A stretch of 64,000 nucleotides of DNA from Pantanalinema sp. GBBB05 (GCA_016743235.1 VRZD01000023.1:39669-103668); one strand, 5' to 3'; positions 44,277 to 53,993 are shown, counted from the first letter of the stretch. Numbers and translations are program-made. The notes: generated by a model from the letters alone, not told the origin.

Positions 44277-44981
44277 ATGCGTCTACTCACTATTTTCTCC
44301 AATCTAACACTCGGATTACTTGTACTAACTCCATTAGGAATTACTACAATACCTCCCCAACAATCCGCCTGGGCTCAAAAAGTGTCCAGTCCACCTCCAC
44401 CTAGACCAACAAAATCTCGTCCTTTGGGTGGTTTGGGCAATGTCTGTGATGGAGAGAAGACTATAATCGCATTAATTCCAGATGGACAACGGCTTCTAGT
44501 AACCCTGTCATTCTCTCCAACTTTCTGGTTCTATATCCCTTACCAACCAGAGCAAATTGACTCCATTGAGTTTACGATTAATTCCTTTGACGAAAAAACA
44601 CAAATTTATCGTAGCCGGATAGAGGCTCCAAGCACTTCTGGGGTTATTGGTTTACAGTTACCCCCCTCAGTCAAATTAGAAACCAATCAAACCTACTACT
44701 GGTATTTCCAGTTAAATTGTAAACGGAAACAGGGTAAGCCAATTAGTGAGAAGGTAGAGGGACATGTTTCAGTTCTTCCTCCCACACCTGAACGAGTCAA
44801 TATGGTGGAACGCATGGACTCCAAGATTGTATATGATGCCCTAACTATTGCAGCAGATCGCCGTTCAAAAAAACTGCCAGGAGCGGAACAGGACTGGCAG
44901 CGATTGTTGAATTCGCTTGGTAAAGGTAATTTAGCCACGGAGCCAATTCTGCCACTTAGAATGCTGCCAAAAGAAAATTAG
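44277..44981 (+). CDS. DUF928 family protein with signal peptide, 234 aa (locus B)
   Basis: A signal peptide (ending QSAWAQ) and a proline-rich linker (SSPPPPRPTKSRP) lead to the DUF928 domain: LIPDGQRLLVTLSFSPTFWF, QTYYWYFQLNC and the C-terminal helix region. It ends the locus B operon 36 bp after the CHAT-CHASE2 gene, as its counterpart does in locus A. The gene is convergent with the CHAT-TPR gene, with only 4 bp between the stops. Predicted periplasmic; function unknown. Confidence 0.88.
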   Translation: MRLLTIFSNLTLGLLVLTPLGITTIPPQQSAWAQKVSSPPPPRPTKSRPLGGLGNVCDGEKTIIALIPDGQRLLVTLSFSPTFWFYIPYQPEQIDSIEFTINSFDEKTQIYRSRIEAPSTSGVIGLQLPPSVKLETNQTYYWYFQLNCKRKQGKPISEKVEGHVSVLPPTPERVNMVERMDSKIVYDALTIAADRRSKKLPGAEQDWQRLLNSLGKGNLATEPILPLRMLPKEN

Positions 44982-44985
44982 CCAA

Positions 44986-47715
44986 TTATTGCCAATTGCC
45001 AACCAAAATATAACTTGCCCAGATATAGGGACGCTGGTCACTCTGAAAAATTAGTTGTTGAGCGTGTTGAAGTGCCTGTGCTTTATTCACTCCTGGTTTG
45101 GCGAGTTCTTGGTAAAACTTAATCATTAATTGAGTATTTGTCGTGTCCTGTGCCTGCCATAACGAAGCAATTGTACTCTTCACACCTGCATTAGCTGCCA
45201 GTCCAGCTAATCCAAGAACTGCACGATCATCCCCTTCCGCAGAATTGCAGGCACTGAGTACCAAGAGTTCCAGGGGAGACGTTCTATCCTTACTGGCAAT
45301 CTTGATTAGTTCGCTAAATACTTGGCTGGTAATGGGTTCGTCATGAGCCACGATAAAGGTTGAAGCGGGATCAGAGCTATACATACCATGGGTTTTAAGA
45401 TGGATAGCAGAGAAGTCACCAGATTTGAGTTGGCTCTTTAAATTATTGATCGTGAACTGTTCGTTCAAAAGTGATTGTCTAGTTCTAGCGATCGAATTGA
45501 TGCCAATTTCCTTTAATTCTTTTTCTAACTGTTCGATCGTGGTGAAACTATACTTTAATCCATTCACGTCAATTGATTTTCCTTCGCTAATTCCTCCTGT
45601 CAGCATATTTAGTTCAGAAGGTAGTGGTATTGGTTCAAATAGTTTCAGTTTTGAGGCAACGGCAATTGCATACTTGCTGTTAATCAAATAATCATTTCCA
45701 TCATGAAGCACAGCTAAAGGAATATTTCTGAGTAGCCCGTCTGGGGCAAAGACAAGTGTTTTTATATTGGCTTGTTTCAAGTTCTCCTCAATGGGTTGAA
45801 GTATCCATTGGTAAATTTTCTTGGCAAGCGGTTCTACTTTAGGTGTCTCTGATGAATCAGCTAAAATTTCGCGGAATTCATTTAGCCTTGCTTCAATTTC
45901 TTGTCCAGATATAGGAGTTGATTTATAAATAAGTGGTTGGTCTGGAAGTTGTAGGATAATTGCCAATTGCTCAGGTAAAACAATTGGATATATCATGGCA
46001 GCAGTTGGATCTTTAAATTCCGTTAATCGTTCTTGTGGAGGAATTGGACAACGCAAAAAATTTTCTAATTCTGCCAGTTGTAACTCATCAATATACTTAA
46101 CTGCTTTGTTTAAATTTTCTGGTGACTCTTGTCTAAGCAATAAATTCACCAGTTGTCGATAAACAGGCTCAATCTGATCCCGAAAAGAAAACTGCACATC
46201 TGGGTCGGCTGGCATCAAGTTATAGCGTACTTTGTCTAATGCACTGATTGCTGTAGTGTAATGAGCGATCGCTAGGTCTAGATTAGCCACCTGATTATCC
46301 TGTTGCTGGCTAAGCAATCGACCCATCTGCCACTGCAACTGGTACATTAAATCGGGAGTATTTGCTAGATCCAAAGCCTTCTGAGTTAGTTGCTGCGCCT
46401 CTTGCCATTGCTGATTGCTAGCATATAGTTCCCCTAATTGCCCTAACGCCTGAGCTTCTGCCCGTTGATCCTGTAATTCTTGAGCCTGTTGTAAAGCAAT
46501 TTGAGTGTGAGCTACCAGCGATCGCACTGAAACCGTAGTTTGTTTAATTTGATCACCTGCCTGAAGCAACTTCATCCCCTGCTGTACATAGCGGAGACGG
46601 GCATAAATAGAGAAATGTCCTAGAGGAATTGATTCAATGAGTGGTTGAAGTGTGGGAAAGCGTTCCAGAACAAGAGCAAACTGCTTAGTTTCAATTACCC
46701 TTTCAATCAACGTAGCTAAATCGTTTAATGATGCCCGTAGTTGTAGCTCTGGTAAGTCCTTTGTTTGTTGAATAACATCCTGGAAATACTTGTGGGCAAG
46801 TTGAGTACAACGCTCTGCATCCTCAGTTCGACCGATCGCCTGAAGCCGCTGTGCTTCTGAAAATTCTAGATTACCTAAGTCCAGTAGAATTTCAGCTTCT
46901 AGCCGTCCTGGCTGTAATCCCTGCGCGATTTTATGAGCAGATAATAGAGCTTGGCGCGATGCCTTTAACTCACCAACTTGTCTCAATACATTGCCTAAAC
47001 TGCGCCATCCTGTAGCTCTAAGTAAGCTATCCTCTTCTCGTAAGCCCTGGATGGCTTGAGTTAACTGTTTCTGCGCCAGCACATAGTTGCCTAATTTTTG
47101 CAGTGCCTGGGCTTGGTTGATTTGACTCTGGGCGATCGCAGTTTTGTTCTCTAAATGCCTGTAAAGTTGCTCAGATTGTTGCCACAACGTTAATGCTTTC
47201 TCTGGTTGCCCTTTGGTCAGATGTAACTGCCCTTGAATATCCAAAGTTTGAGCGAGTACCTGATCGTGCCTATTTCCTTGGTTGGTAACTCTTTCCAGCA
47301 ACTGCCGACTTCTCAGAACCGCTTGTTCTGCTTCTTGCCATTGTCCAAGCTGCTGATAGACAAGGGCAAGGTTACTCAATGCCATGGCTTGATTCAGGTG
47401 ATCACCGCGTAACTTCTCTGCTAAATTTTGCCAAATCTGTACGGCTTCCGTGTACTGTTGATTCTGGTAAAACTGGTTTCCCTGCGCAACCTGTTGCATC
47501 CAGGGTGGCTCGGTGACTGCCTCCTGACTCATTGCTGGAAGCTGTGCCAGGATGAGCGTCATTCCCAAGCTAAGCATGACTAAGCTGAGGAAGGACAACT
47601 GATGTAACTGGAAATAGCACCATTGGAGCCAAGAACGAACTAAGAACTTGTACATGAGAACTGACGGTAGATGCAGATGCAGAAATTCAATCGACTGAGT
47701 TAGGGAGTTTGACAC
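44986..47715 (-). CDS. CHAT-TPR protein paired with a haemagglutinin, 909 aa
   Basis: A hydrophobic segment near residues 40-60 (FLSLVMLSLGMTLILAQL) is a signal or anchor, then about 12 TPR-like repeats. The CHAT domain at the C-terminus has LKTHG (H776) and LSACNSAEG (C823). The ATG at 47715 overlaps the stop of the haemagglutinin gene by 16 bp; an ATG 20 codons downstream (47655) would give a more usual signal peptide start. The overlap indicates translational coupling. Such pairs recur in cyanobacteria from memory. The CHAT protein might process the exported partner; this is inference. Confidence 0.88.
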   Translation of the reverse strand: MSNSLTQSIEFLHLHLPSVLMYKFLVRSWLQWCYFQLHQLSFLSLVMLSLGMTLILAQLPAMSQEAVTEPPWMQQVAQGNQFYQNQQYTEAVQIWQNLAEKLRGDHLNQAMALSNLALVYQQLGQWQEAEQAVLRSRQLLERVTNQGNRHDQVLAQTLDIQGQLHLTKGQPEKALTLWQQSEQLYRHLENKTAIAQSQINQAQALQKLGNYVLAQKQLTQAIQGLREEDSLLRATGWRSLGNVLRQVGELKASRQALLSAHKIAQGLQPGRLEAEILLDLGNLEFSEAQRLQAIGRTEDAERCTQLAHKYFQDVIQQTKDLPELQLRASLNDLATLIERVIETKQFALVLERFPTLQPLIESIPLGHFSIYARLRYVQQGMKLLQAGDQIKQTTVSVRSLVAHTQIALQQAQELQDQRAEAQALGQLGELYASNQQWQEAQQLTQKALDLANTPDLMYQLQWQMGRLLSQQQDNQVANLDLAIAHYTTAISALDKVRYNLMPADPDVQFSFRDQIEPVYRQLVNLLLRQESPENLNKAVKYIDELQLAELENFLRCPIPPQERLTEFKDPTAAMIYPIVLPEQLAIILQLPDQPLIYKSTPISGQEIEARLNEFREILADSSETPKVEPLAKKIYQWILQPIEENLKQANIKTLVFAPDGLLRNIPLAVLHDGNDYLINSKYAIAVASKLKLFEPIPLPSELNMLTGGISEGKSIDVNGLKYSFTTIEQLEKELKEIGINSIARTRQSLLNEQFTINNLKSQLKSGDFSAIHLKTHGMYSSDPASTFIVAHDEPITSQVFSELIKIASKDRTSPLELLVLSACNSAEGDDRAVLGLAGLAANAGVKSTIASLWQAQDTTNTQLMIKFYQELAKPGVNKAQALQHAQQLIFQSDQRPYIWASYILVGNWQ

Positions 47716-50700
47716 CCTGACACTGGCAGACCTGTGGGTATAGATGGAGCAACTAGAGCGATCGTGCCATCCGAAAGCTTGATTAAGCGTTGAGCTTCAA
47801 CTATTTCTAGGGGCGGAGAAAGGCTCTTAGAGGCTTTTGTGATTGGCTCAGATGGCAATACAGGAGCTACTAGTCCAACCGCGATCGCCTCGCTACTCAT
47901 GGCATCACCTGAACGAGTTGGCATACCTCCCGCTCCACTAATCACAAATTCACTCCGCTGTTCAGCTCTGCTACCTGCGTGGCAAACGATCGCCATTTGA
48001 TCAGGTAGGAGGTCTTCTGGCAGGGTCTGGGTGCTGGGAGAATCGAGCGTGTTGATATTAATCTCACCCGGAAACACACCCGGTAACGGACTGACGGACA
48101 GAGAAGTAAAGTCACTTTCGGAAGTTCGTCGTCCCTGAAACTCTCGGAAGTTCAAGATTAGACTGGCAGTGGCGTTAATATTTCCACCACGACCATAAAT
48201 TGCATTCGCGACGATGTCGTTATTGTCAGCGAGCGATCGACTAATGATGGCTCCAGCCGCATCGATCGTCAGCATACCTGCATTCGCCAGCCCAAACGCT
48301 TCAGCAGAAATTTCACTATTGTTTGCCATCCAAATCGACACATTGGGGTTCGACAATCGCATTACAATATTGCCACCTTCACTTTGGCGTGTCGTTGCTC
48401 GTATCCTAGCTTGGTTAACGAGTGAAATAGATCCTGCTGAAATATCAATATTGCCGGAGATCCCTGTTCCAGTACCACTGACAGTAACTTGCCCATTGTT
48501 CTGCATGGTTAACTGTGGCGTTGTTATAGTGATCCCTCTAGCATTGCCAGAGCCACTACTGTCAAAGTACAGACCACTATCAAAAGCCCCAGAACTCCCG
48601 TTGACTTCAATTCCTTCGAGGGCGACTACACGAATCAGCCCGCCCTCTCCATCACCACTCGTTCTCGCAGAAACACGACCTCCATTTTGGAGGAGGAGGC
48701 GAGGAGTTGAGATCGCCAATTCTCCAGCATTCCCTGTATTAGTAGTATCTAAAAATAACCGACTGACAAAGCTCCCAGTTGCCCCTGTCACCTGTACCAG
48801 TTCAGATGCATTCACTGTGAGTGTTCCGGCTTGCCCAGTGCCGATCGTTTGGGCGGCCACCTGCCCTCCATCCTGCACTAGCAGTTGCCGTACATTAACT
48901 GTTATGTCGCCTGCTTGTCCGCTAGCGCGTGTTTCTGAAAGGATACTACTGGCTGTTTGACCTCGAGGATTATTGCTTACTCCGCTGACTCGAACACTGC
49001 CATTGGGTGTATTAATGCTGATATTTCCTGCTTGACCTGTTCTAGAAGCAGTTCCAGAGATCAATGCACCCCCTTGAACTAGAATCTGTCGCGCATTCAA
49101 AATCTCTAAGCTACCAGCATTGCCACTAGCAAATGAATTCAAGTAAATTCCAGTTTGACTATTGGCGGTATCAGTACCTGTTAGGGTTAATGCATCTGCA
49201 ATGTCCAGTCGCATGGTACTACCGCGTCCCTGCCCCAAGGTTGCCCCAGAAAGATAAGAGCCATCCTGAAGATTCATTTGGTTAGCTGTGATCGTTAAGG
49301 CTCCAGCATTCCCGGAACTGAGTGAATTCGTTTGAGCAATAATAAAACTTTGATCAAGGAGACTTATAGTATCTGCGGTGATGGTAATGTTGCCACCTGA
49401 GCCCGTATTAGAAATAGCCAATGGATTGATTCGTAAGTCATCACCAGTGATGCTAGATAGTTGAGCATTATTTTGTAGGGTGAGCTGCTGAGCATTAATT
49501 TGAATATTCCCACCAGATCCTGAACTGAACGTGTTGGCAGTTAGCTGTGCCCCATTTTGTATGGTGATCTGTGAAGCATCTATCTGAATGTTTCCGGCAT
49601 TCCCTATGCTGCCAGGTAAAACATCAGTTGTAATGGAGCGATCGATCTGAATGTTATTTCTAGCGAACAAGCCAACTTGACCAGCGTTACCCCCAGTTGA
49701 TCGAGTATCAATCCGTGTATTGGCAAAGATATTATTTCCCGCTAGAAGTGTGACATCACCAGCAATACCATCTGAGCGCGTATCAATTGGCGCATTAGTT
49801 AGAATGGTATTTCCCGCTAGAAGCGTAACACTCCCAGCAATACTATCTGAGTGCGTATCAATTGGTGCATTAGTCAGAATGGTATTTCCCGCCAGAAGTT
49901 TAACGTTACCAGCAATACCTGTAGCAGAACTTGTATCAATTGGGGCATTGAGGGTGATGCTGTTCCTGGCATCGATCGTCACAGAACCACTATTACCTGC
50001 TGCAATATTAGTACGAATTCCAAGTCCATTTACTCCGTTTACTGTAATATCACCTCCAGGTAAGCCAAGATTTGGTTGATAGTGATTGGAAAGGAATACT
50101 GTTCCGTTTGGTGCAGCAATATTAATGTTGCCAATAGTAATATCTGCGCTGGTTGCAGGGGCGTTGGGATTGGGATAAGGAAGAGGAATGAATGAAAACG
50201 GTGGAGTGGAATCATTCAGGTCTAAGGTGTAACCTGGTGGTGGAATTGGAGCCAGAGTACCAGCCCGAATATCCAGGGTGGGGCTAGCTAAACCGTTAAT
50301 CACCTGTACGCTGCCATCAGGTAAAGGGATAGTTTCAATGATCGTATCGACAGCCGCCGTCTCCGCACCAGTAATGGATATTGGGCCAGGGATTGTTACT
50401 TTCCCTCCGGCAAAAATATGAAGCGAGAACCCTGAGTAACCACCTAATTGCACATCACCTGTGGCATAAAAAATCGGATCATAGGGGCTAAATAGATTGC
50501 CTAGACTACCATCCAATTGCTCAATCCGGATATTTCCACCAGCCCAGTAATGAGCATCGCCACCAACAGGGCTACTGGAGCGTAATATCATGTCACGACC
50601 GGAGACCAAATGACTATTCGGGTGGTTAAGAGCGAAAATATCAATGGCACGATCGCCCTGCACTAACAATTGACCACCAGCCCATAGTAAAACAGGTTGG

Positions 50701-51509
50701 CTGACGGTATCTCTTACTCGAACGGTATCTTGAGCGTACAGAGTCAGGTCGCCTTGCGTCAGCAGTTGGCTGCCTATCAGGTTCAAATTTTGGGCAGAGG
50801 TAATTGTTGCGGTTTGAGCGGCAAAATGATTGAGGTCAATATCACCTGTTGTAGATCGCACAGTTAATTCGCCATTGGCAGCAGTCAGTTGCCCACGGCT
50901 AGAGATGCTTCCTCCATGCAGGGTCAGGTCTTGACCAACCACTAGATTTGCTTGATTCAGGATGCTCCCTCTCGCTGTACCATACTGTAGACCGAGCGGC
51001 ACAGTTACGGTCAACAAGGGTGGAGCCTGGGGATTTACCGCACTAAACTCTGAGCCATCACTGAATTGGAAGCGGTCGCTCGTGCTAGCTGTAAACGATC
51101 CACGCACATCTAACCGAGCATTGGCACCAAAGATAATGCCATTAGGATTGAGAAGAAACAGATTAGCATTTCCCAGCACACCTAATGTACCAAGCAGGTT
51201 AGAAGGGTTGTTGCCAGTCACACGACTGATAATATTCTCAACTCCAGCCGGATTCGTAAAGTAAACTCCGCGCGACTCTGGAATATTAAAGTCTGTGAAA
51301 CTATGAAATAGATTAGTTCCCCGGATAGCACCGCCATCAACACGATCGCTGAGTAAACCATTAATTAGTTGATTGGGCGTCATCACAGAGGACTCTCTTC
51401 CCAATGTGGCATCTGGAGTGGTTTGGGCAATCGCAGGAGACATTTTAATTGCACCTAGTGCTAATACGATCGTCCATAGCCAAAGTTGGTAGCCATTGTG
51501 AGGCTTCAT
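47700..51509 (-). CDS. Filamentous haemagglutinin-type (two-partner secretion) exoprotein, 1269 aa
   Basis: A signal peptide (ending PAIAQ) is followed by the TPS domain (residues 30-270) with the signature NANLFLLNPNGIIFGANARLDVRGSFTAS split over GVLGNANLFLLNPNG. Long beta-helix repeats of the form GNAGxxxIxA and GSGGNIxINAxQ make up the rest. There is no haemagglutinin repeat C-terminus or toxin tip. TpsA proteins cross the outer membrane through a TpsB pore; no TpsB gene is in the window, so it must be elsewhere. The gene overlaps the CHAT-TPR gene downstream. It may be an adhesin or surface filament. Three consecutive near-identical units around residues 545-600 (LLAGNTILTNAPIDTxSDxI) show recent repeat expansion. 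Confidence 0.9.
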   Translation of the reverse strand: MKPHNGYQLWLWTIVLALGAIKMSPAIAQTTPDATLGRESSVMTPNQLINGLLSDRVDGGAIRGTNLFHSFTDFNIPESRGVYFTNPAGVENIISRVTGNNPSNLLGTLGVLGNANLFLLNPNGIIFGANARLDVRGSFTASTSDRFQFSDGSEFSAVNPQAPPLLTVTVPLGLQYGTARGSILNQANLVVGQDLTLHGGSISSRGQLTAANGELTVRSTTGDIDLNHFAAQTATITSAQNLNLIGSQLLTQGDLTLYAQDTVRVRDTVSQPVLLWAGGQLLVQGDRAIDIFALNHPNSHLVSGRDMILRSSSPVGGDAHYWAGGNIRIEQLDGSLGNLFSPYDPIFYATGDVQLGGYSGFSLHIFAGGKVTIPGPISITGAETAAVDTIIETIPLPDGSVQVINGLASPTLDIRAGTLAPIPPPGYTLDLNDSTPPFSFIPLPYPNPNAPATSADITIGNINIAAPNGTVFLSNHYQPNLGLPGGDITVNGVNGLGIRTNIAAGNSGSVTIDARNSITLNAPIDTSSATGIAGNVKLLAGNTILTNAPIDTHSDSIAGSVTLLAGNTILTNAPIDTRSDGIAGDVTLLAGNNIFANTRIDTRSTGGNAGQVGLFARNNIQIDRSITTDVLPGSIGNAGNIQIDASQITIQNGAQLTANTFSSGSGGNIQINAQQLTLQNNAQLSSITGDDLRINPLAISNTGSGGNITITADTISLLDQSFIIAQTNSLSSGNAGALTITANQMNLQDGSYLSGATLGQGRGSTMRLDIADALTLTGTDTANSQTGIYLNSFASGNAGSLEILNARQILVQGGALISGTASRTGQAGNISINTPNGSVRVSGVSNNPRGQTASSILSETRASGQAGDITVNVRQLLVQDGGQVAAQTIGTGQAGTLTVNASELVQVTGATGSFVSRLFLDTTNTGNAGELAISTPRLLLQNGGRVSARTSGDGEGGLIRVVALEGIEVNGSSGAFDSGLYFDSSGSGNARGITITTPQLTMQNNGQVTVSGTGTGISGNIDISAGSISLVNQARIRATTRQSEGGNIVMRLSNPNVSIWMANNSEISAEAFGLANAGMLTIDAAGAIISRSLADNNDIVANAIYGRGGNINATASLILNFREFQGRRTSESDFTSLSVSPLPGVFPGEININTLDSPSTQTLPEDLLPDQMAIVCHAGSRAEQRSEFVISGAGGMPTRSGDAMSSEAIAVGLVAPVLPSEPITKASKSLSPPLEIVEAQRLIKLSDGTIALVAPSIPTGLPVSGCQTP

Positions 51510-51623
51510 CAGTTCTATCCTTCTACCCTAATTAGTACTGCTGAGAGTTAGTCTGAGTTAGCCTGTTGAGACCATAGAGCTAATTCATGTTCTATGATCT
51601 CAAACCTAAATACACCTAAATAA

Positions 51624-53246
51624 CTAATCTTTTCGAGAATTCTTACTCGAACGGTGCCGCCGCAGTTTCAACCACCCAGCGGCGGCTAATACTAGCCCAC
51701 CGATCGTAGAAGGCTCGGGTACGGCAGCATTAGTACAGCCATTTGCTTCTAAGCAGGGTGGCCGCAAGTCTGGTCCAATTACCCCTGGAATTACATCAAC
51801 GCCAGGGATAATTTGTATTGGCTCACCGGGTAGTGAAATTGGGGCGATCGGCAGGGTTGTAATATCTTCGATCCGTTGCAAGGCAAACGATACTCCTTGG
51901 TCGGCGGGCTTATTAAACTCTAACGGAAATGCCAGTGGACTTGGATTGTTTGGTAACCAGGGAACCCAGACATCTGGATCGATGCCAGTGATGAGAAATT
52001 CAGCAACACCCTGTCCCAGTAGTTGCTGAAAATCAACTCCCGCTTGACCAGGAAAATACTGCCCAATCACCTCATACAACCCCTGCTCATTTTTTACTAA
52101 CACATTGAACGGTGCAGGTTTAATATCTTCTGGGCTGTTAGGGGGCACAATAGCACAGGGGAAGCCATTAATCGCCGTAAATAGAGTGTCTCCATCAGCA
52201 ACAAACTGGAAGCCCATGTTAGCAGGGGGATCGTACCAGGCTCCACTAGGGGCATTGTCAAAGATCTTCACCCCGTTGACAACTCTAGTGGGTTCAAGGG
52301 CATTCTGTTGCCCCTCTAAAACTGGACAAATGAGTGATGATAAAGGTGGTGGTGGCGGTGGCGGGGTATTCACTAATTGACTAACTAACGCAATTCCATC
52401 GTTAATACATTCTGTTAGCAATGTGGCAATGAACTCACCCGCAGGCAACAAGGCTTTGGGAAGCCGAAATCCAAAAATTTCTGAAGTGCTAGTTTGAAAG
52501 AATTGCGGATCTAAACCCGCTGCGATCAAATCGCTTCGACCTAATAAAGTCACTTCCCCAATTTTATTACCCGAACCAATCACGTTAGGCATGTGGGCAG
52601 CCGTATTATCAAACGCTACAGCATTGGTATAAGGTGCAAAATAGGGATCATTCCAAAGCAGGTCACCCATGCTGGTTGCACGTTGACCTCCAGTAAGGCT
52701 ACCTAACATATTATTGTTATTTGCTAAAGTCGGATACCCAGCGTTTTCCCCAACGACACTAGTCAACTGAACATTCTGATATACACCCAGAGACGGCGCT
52801 CTTGAGTCATTTCGAGGTGCAAATCGGATCGCAAATAACTGGCTACTGTTACTAGCAGTTTGTAGATTACCACTACCAGAAAAATCTAAGATTAAATCAC
52901 CCCAACCAATATTTGAGTCTGTCACTGGGTAACACCGAGAATCTCCAACCGGGCAGAGTTGTGAAGCGGTGTTCTCGCCATAAAGAGGTAGATTGACACT
53001 AATGGCAAACCAGATACTATCGGTTGCTACATCATCTTTAAATGCCAGCCCTTCAATTTCGTAGATTGTGTCACCCGCCTGACGAGTATTATCAGGTCTT
53101 AATGCCAAGCTATCATCAGGGGCATCAAAGGCATAGTTCCAACCCAAGTGAAGTTCGGCACCGATCGCGGCTGTTGGTTGTAACCAGATCTGGAAGATAC
53201 CTGTTGCTAAAAGATAGGAAAGTTGATGGAAAGTTTTTGTTGACAT
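51624..53246 (-). CDS. PEP-CTERM protein with the shared APSG-GQF domain, 540 aa
   Basis: A signal peptide precedes an N-terminal beta-rich region (residues 30-270) and a proline stretch (NTPPPPPPLSS). Residues about 310-460 (NAPSGAWYDPP, LFTAINGFP, GQYFPGQAGVDFQQLLGQGVAEFLITGIDP, FPLEFNKP) match the domain in the 38936-39919 protein. The C-terminus is AAVPEPS, a hydrophobic helix and LRRHR, the exosortase signal. The start at 53246 is not preceded by the two-part promoter-like element. It follows the haemagglutinin gene region on the same strand with a 114-bp gap, possibly independent. Likely surface protein of unknown role. Confidence 0.85.
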   Translation of the reverse strand: MSTKTFHQLSYLLATGIFQIWLQPTAAIGAELHLGWNYAFDAPDDSLALRPDNTRQAGDTIYEIEGLAFKDDVATDSIWFAISVNLPLYGENTASQLCPVGDSRCYPVTDSNIGWGDLILDFSGSGNLQTASNSSQLFAIRFAPRNDSRAPSLGVYQNVQLTSVVGENAGYPTLANNNNMLGSLTGGQRATSMGDLLWNDPYFAPYTNAVAFDNTAAHMPNVIGSGNKIGEVTLLGRSDLIAAGLDPQFFQTSTSEIFGFRLPKALLPAGEFIATLLTECINDGIALVSQLVNTPPPPPPPLSSLICPVLEGQQNALEPTRVVNGVKIFDNAPSGAWYDPPANMGFQFVADGDTLFTAINGFPCAIVPPNSPEDIKPAPFNVLVKNEQGLYEVIGQYFPGQAGVDFQQLLGQGVAEFLITGIDPDVWVPWLPNNPSPLAFPLEFNKPADQGVSFALQRIEDITTLPIAPISLPGEPIQIIPGVDVIPGVIGPDLRPPCLEANGCTNAAVPEPSTIGGLVLAAAGWLKLRRHRSSKNSRKD

Positions 53247-53413
53247 GGTAGAGCAGATGAATTAAAGAAGTTGTAACTTTGCTAATCACTACAAAATCTA
53301 GCTTAAAGGCAATATCAGTAAAGGTTAGCCCATGATGATGACGTTATCCAGCATGTTATTTTGTAAGAAAAAAGCCGATTTTTATTCGACAACAATGTGA
53401 TGCTAAATCTTAT

Positions 53414-53680
53414 CTAAGATCGTTGGATAGATCGGTTGCCCTGAACTCCTTGATAAAAGTTAACTGCTGCGATCGTGAGGAAAACACTGCCAAAGATAAA
53501 CAGCACAGCTATCAGTAGGGCGAGGAATGCCTCCATAAGCCCGCTTCCTTGGTATTCATGCACATGTTTTACTGTCACCTGAATACCTCTGTGGCTGTTA
53601 GCAGAATCAAGTTGAACCAGCTTTTCGATCGCGGCAATTTCAACATCTGCCTGTTGAGTATTTACCTGCTTCCTAAGCAT
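53414..53680 (-). CDS. Small single-pass membrane protein, 88 aa
   Basis: AGGAGG lies 7 nt before the ATG, the strongest ribosome-binding site in this part of the window. Residues 1-48 are polar (QADVEIAAIEKLVQLDSANS), then GSGLMEAFLALLIAVLFIFGSVFLTIAAV forms one membrane helix and the tail is short and basic. I know no family for it. It has its own two-part promoter-like element and lies 425 bp from the HlyD/M50 operon. It could be an accessory protein or a precursor for the exporter; that is a guess. Confidence 0.6.
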   Translation of the reverse strand: MLRKQVNTQQADVEIAAIEKLVQLDSANSHRGIQVTVKHVHEYQGSGLMEAFLALLIAVLFIFGSVFLTIAAVNFYQGVQGNRSIQRS

Positions 53681-53721
53681 GAACGACCTCCTATAGAGTG
53701 AGTTTGGTCTAGCCTCTTACT

Positions 53722-53754
53722 CCTCTCTCGGTATCCAATAATGGCTTTTACGCA
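53722..53754 (-). promoter_or_regulatory. Two-part promoter-like element upstream of the 88-aa gene
   Basis: TGCGTAAA (53747-53754), 17 bases, GAGAGAGG (53722-53729), 42 bases before the start codon. The best-conserved copy of the element. Confidence 0.62.
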
Positions 53755-53947
53755 GATCGTTCAAGAATTAATATTGTTAATTGTGGATATTGACCCAAAT
53801 TCATAGGGTTACCTCAAGTAGTAGATGGGTTGAAGAACTAGTAGTTCAGGCTATGGCTGAATAATCGAGTCAGATAGATTAACAGTAGGTCACTAATGTT
53901 GACACCGCAAAACCCCAGTAACCAATAGGGAACATCAAAGATTTTTA

Positions 53948-53993
53948 GGGCTTAATCCATTTTTAGGCAAGGAGTTAAGCCTTTTAGAAGGCT
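53948..53993 (-). terminator. Nested hairpins after the HlyD/M50 operon
   Basis: A 6-bp stem AGCCTT/AAGGCT (53978-53993, 4-base loop) overlaps the alternative stem GGCTTAA/TTAAGCC (53949-53981), about 113 bp beyond the HlyD stop. It may be a terminator or leader. The remaining 53755-54105 holds no gene. Confidence 0.4.

Noticed and set aside
48214..48960. 248-codon plus-strand ORF antisense to the haemagglutinin gene
   Set aside because: It mirrors the repetitive coding strand of a long beta-helix gene and its composition is that of a shadow frame.
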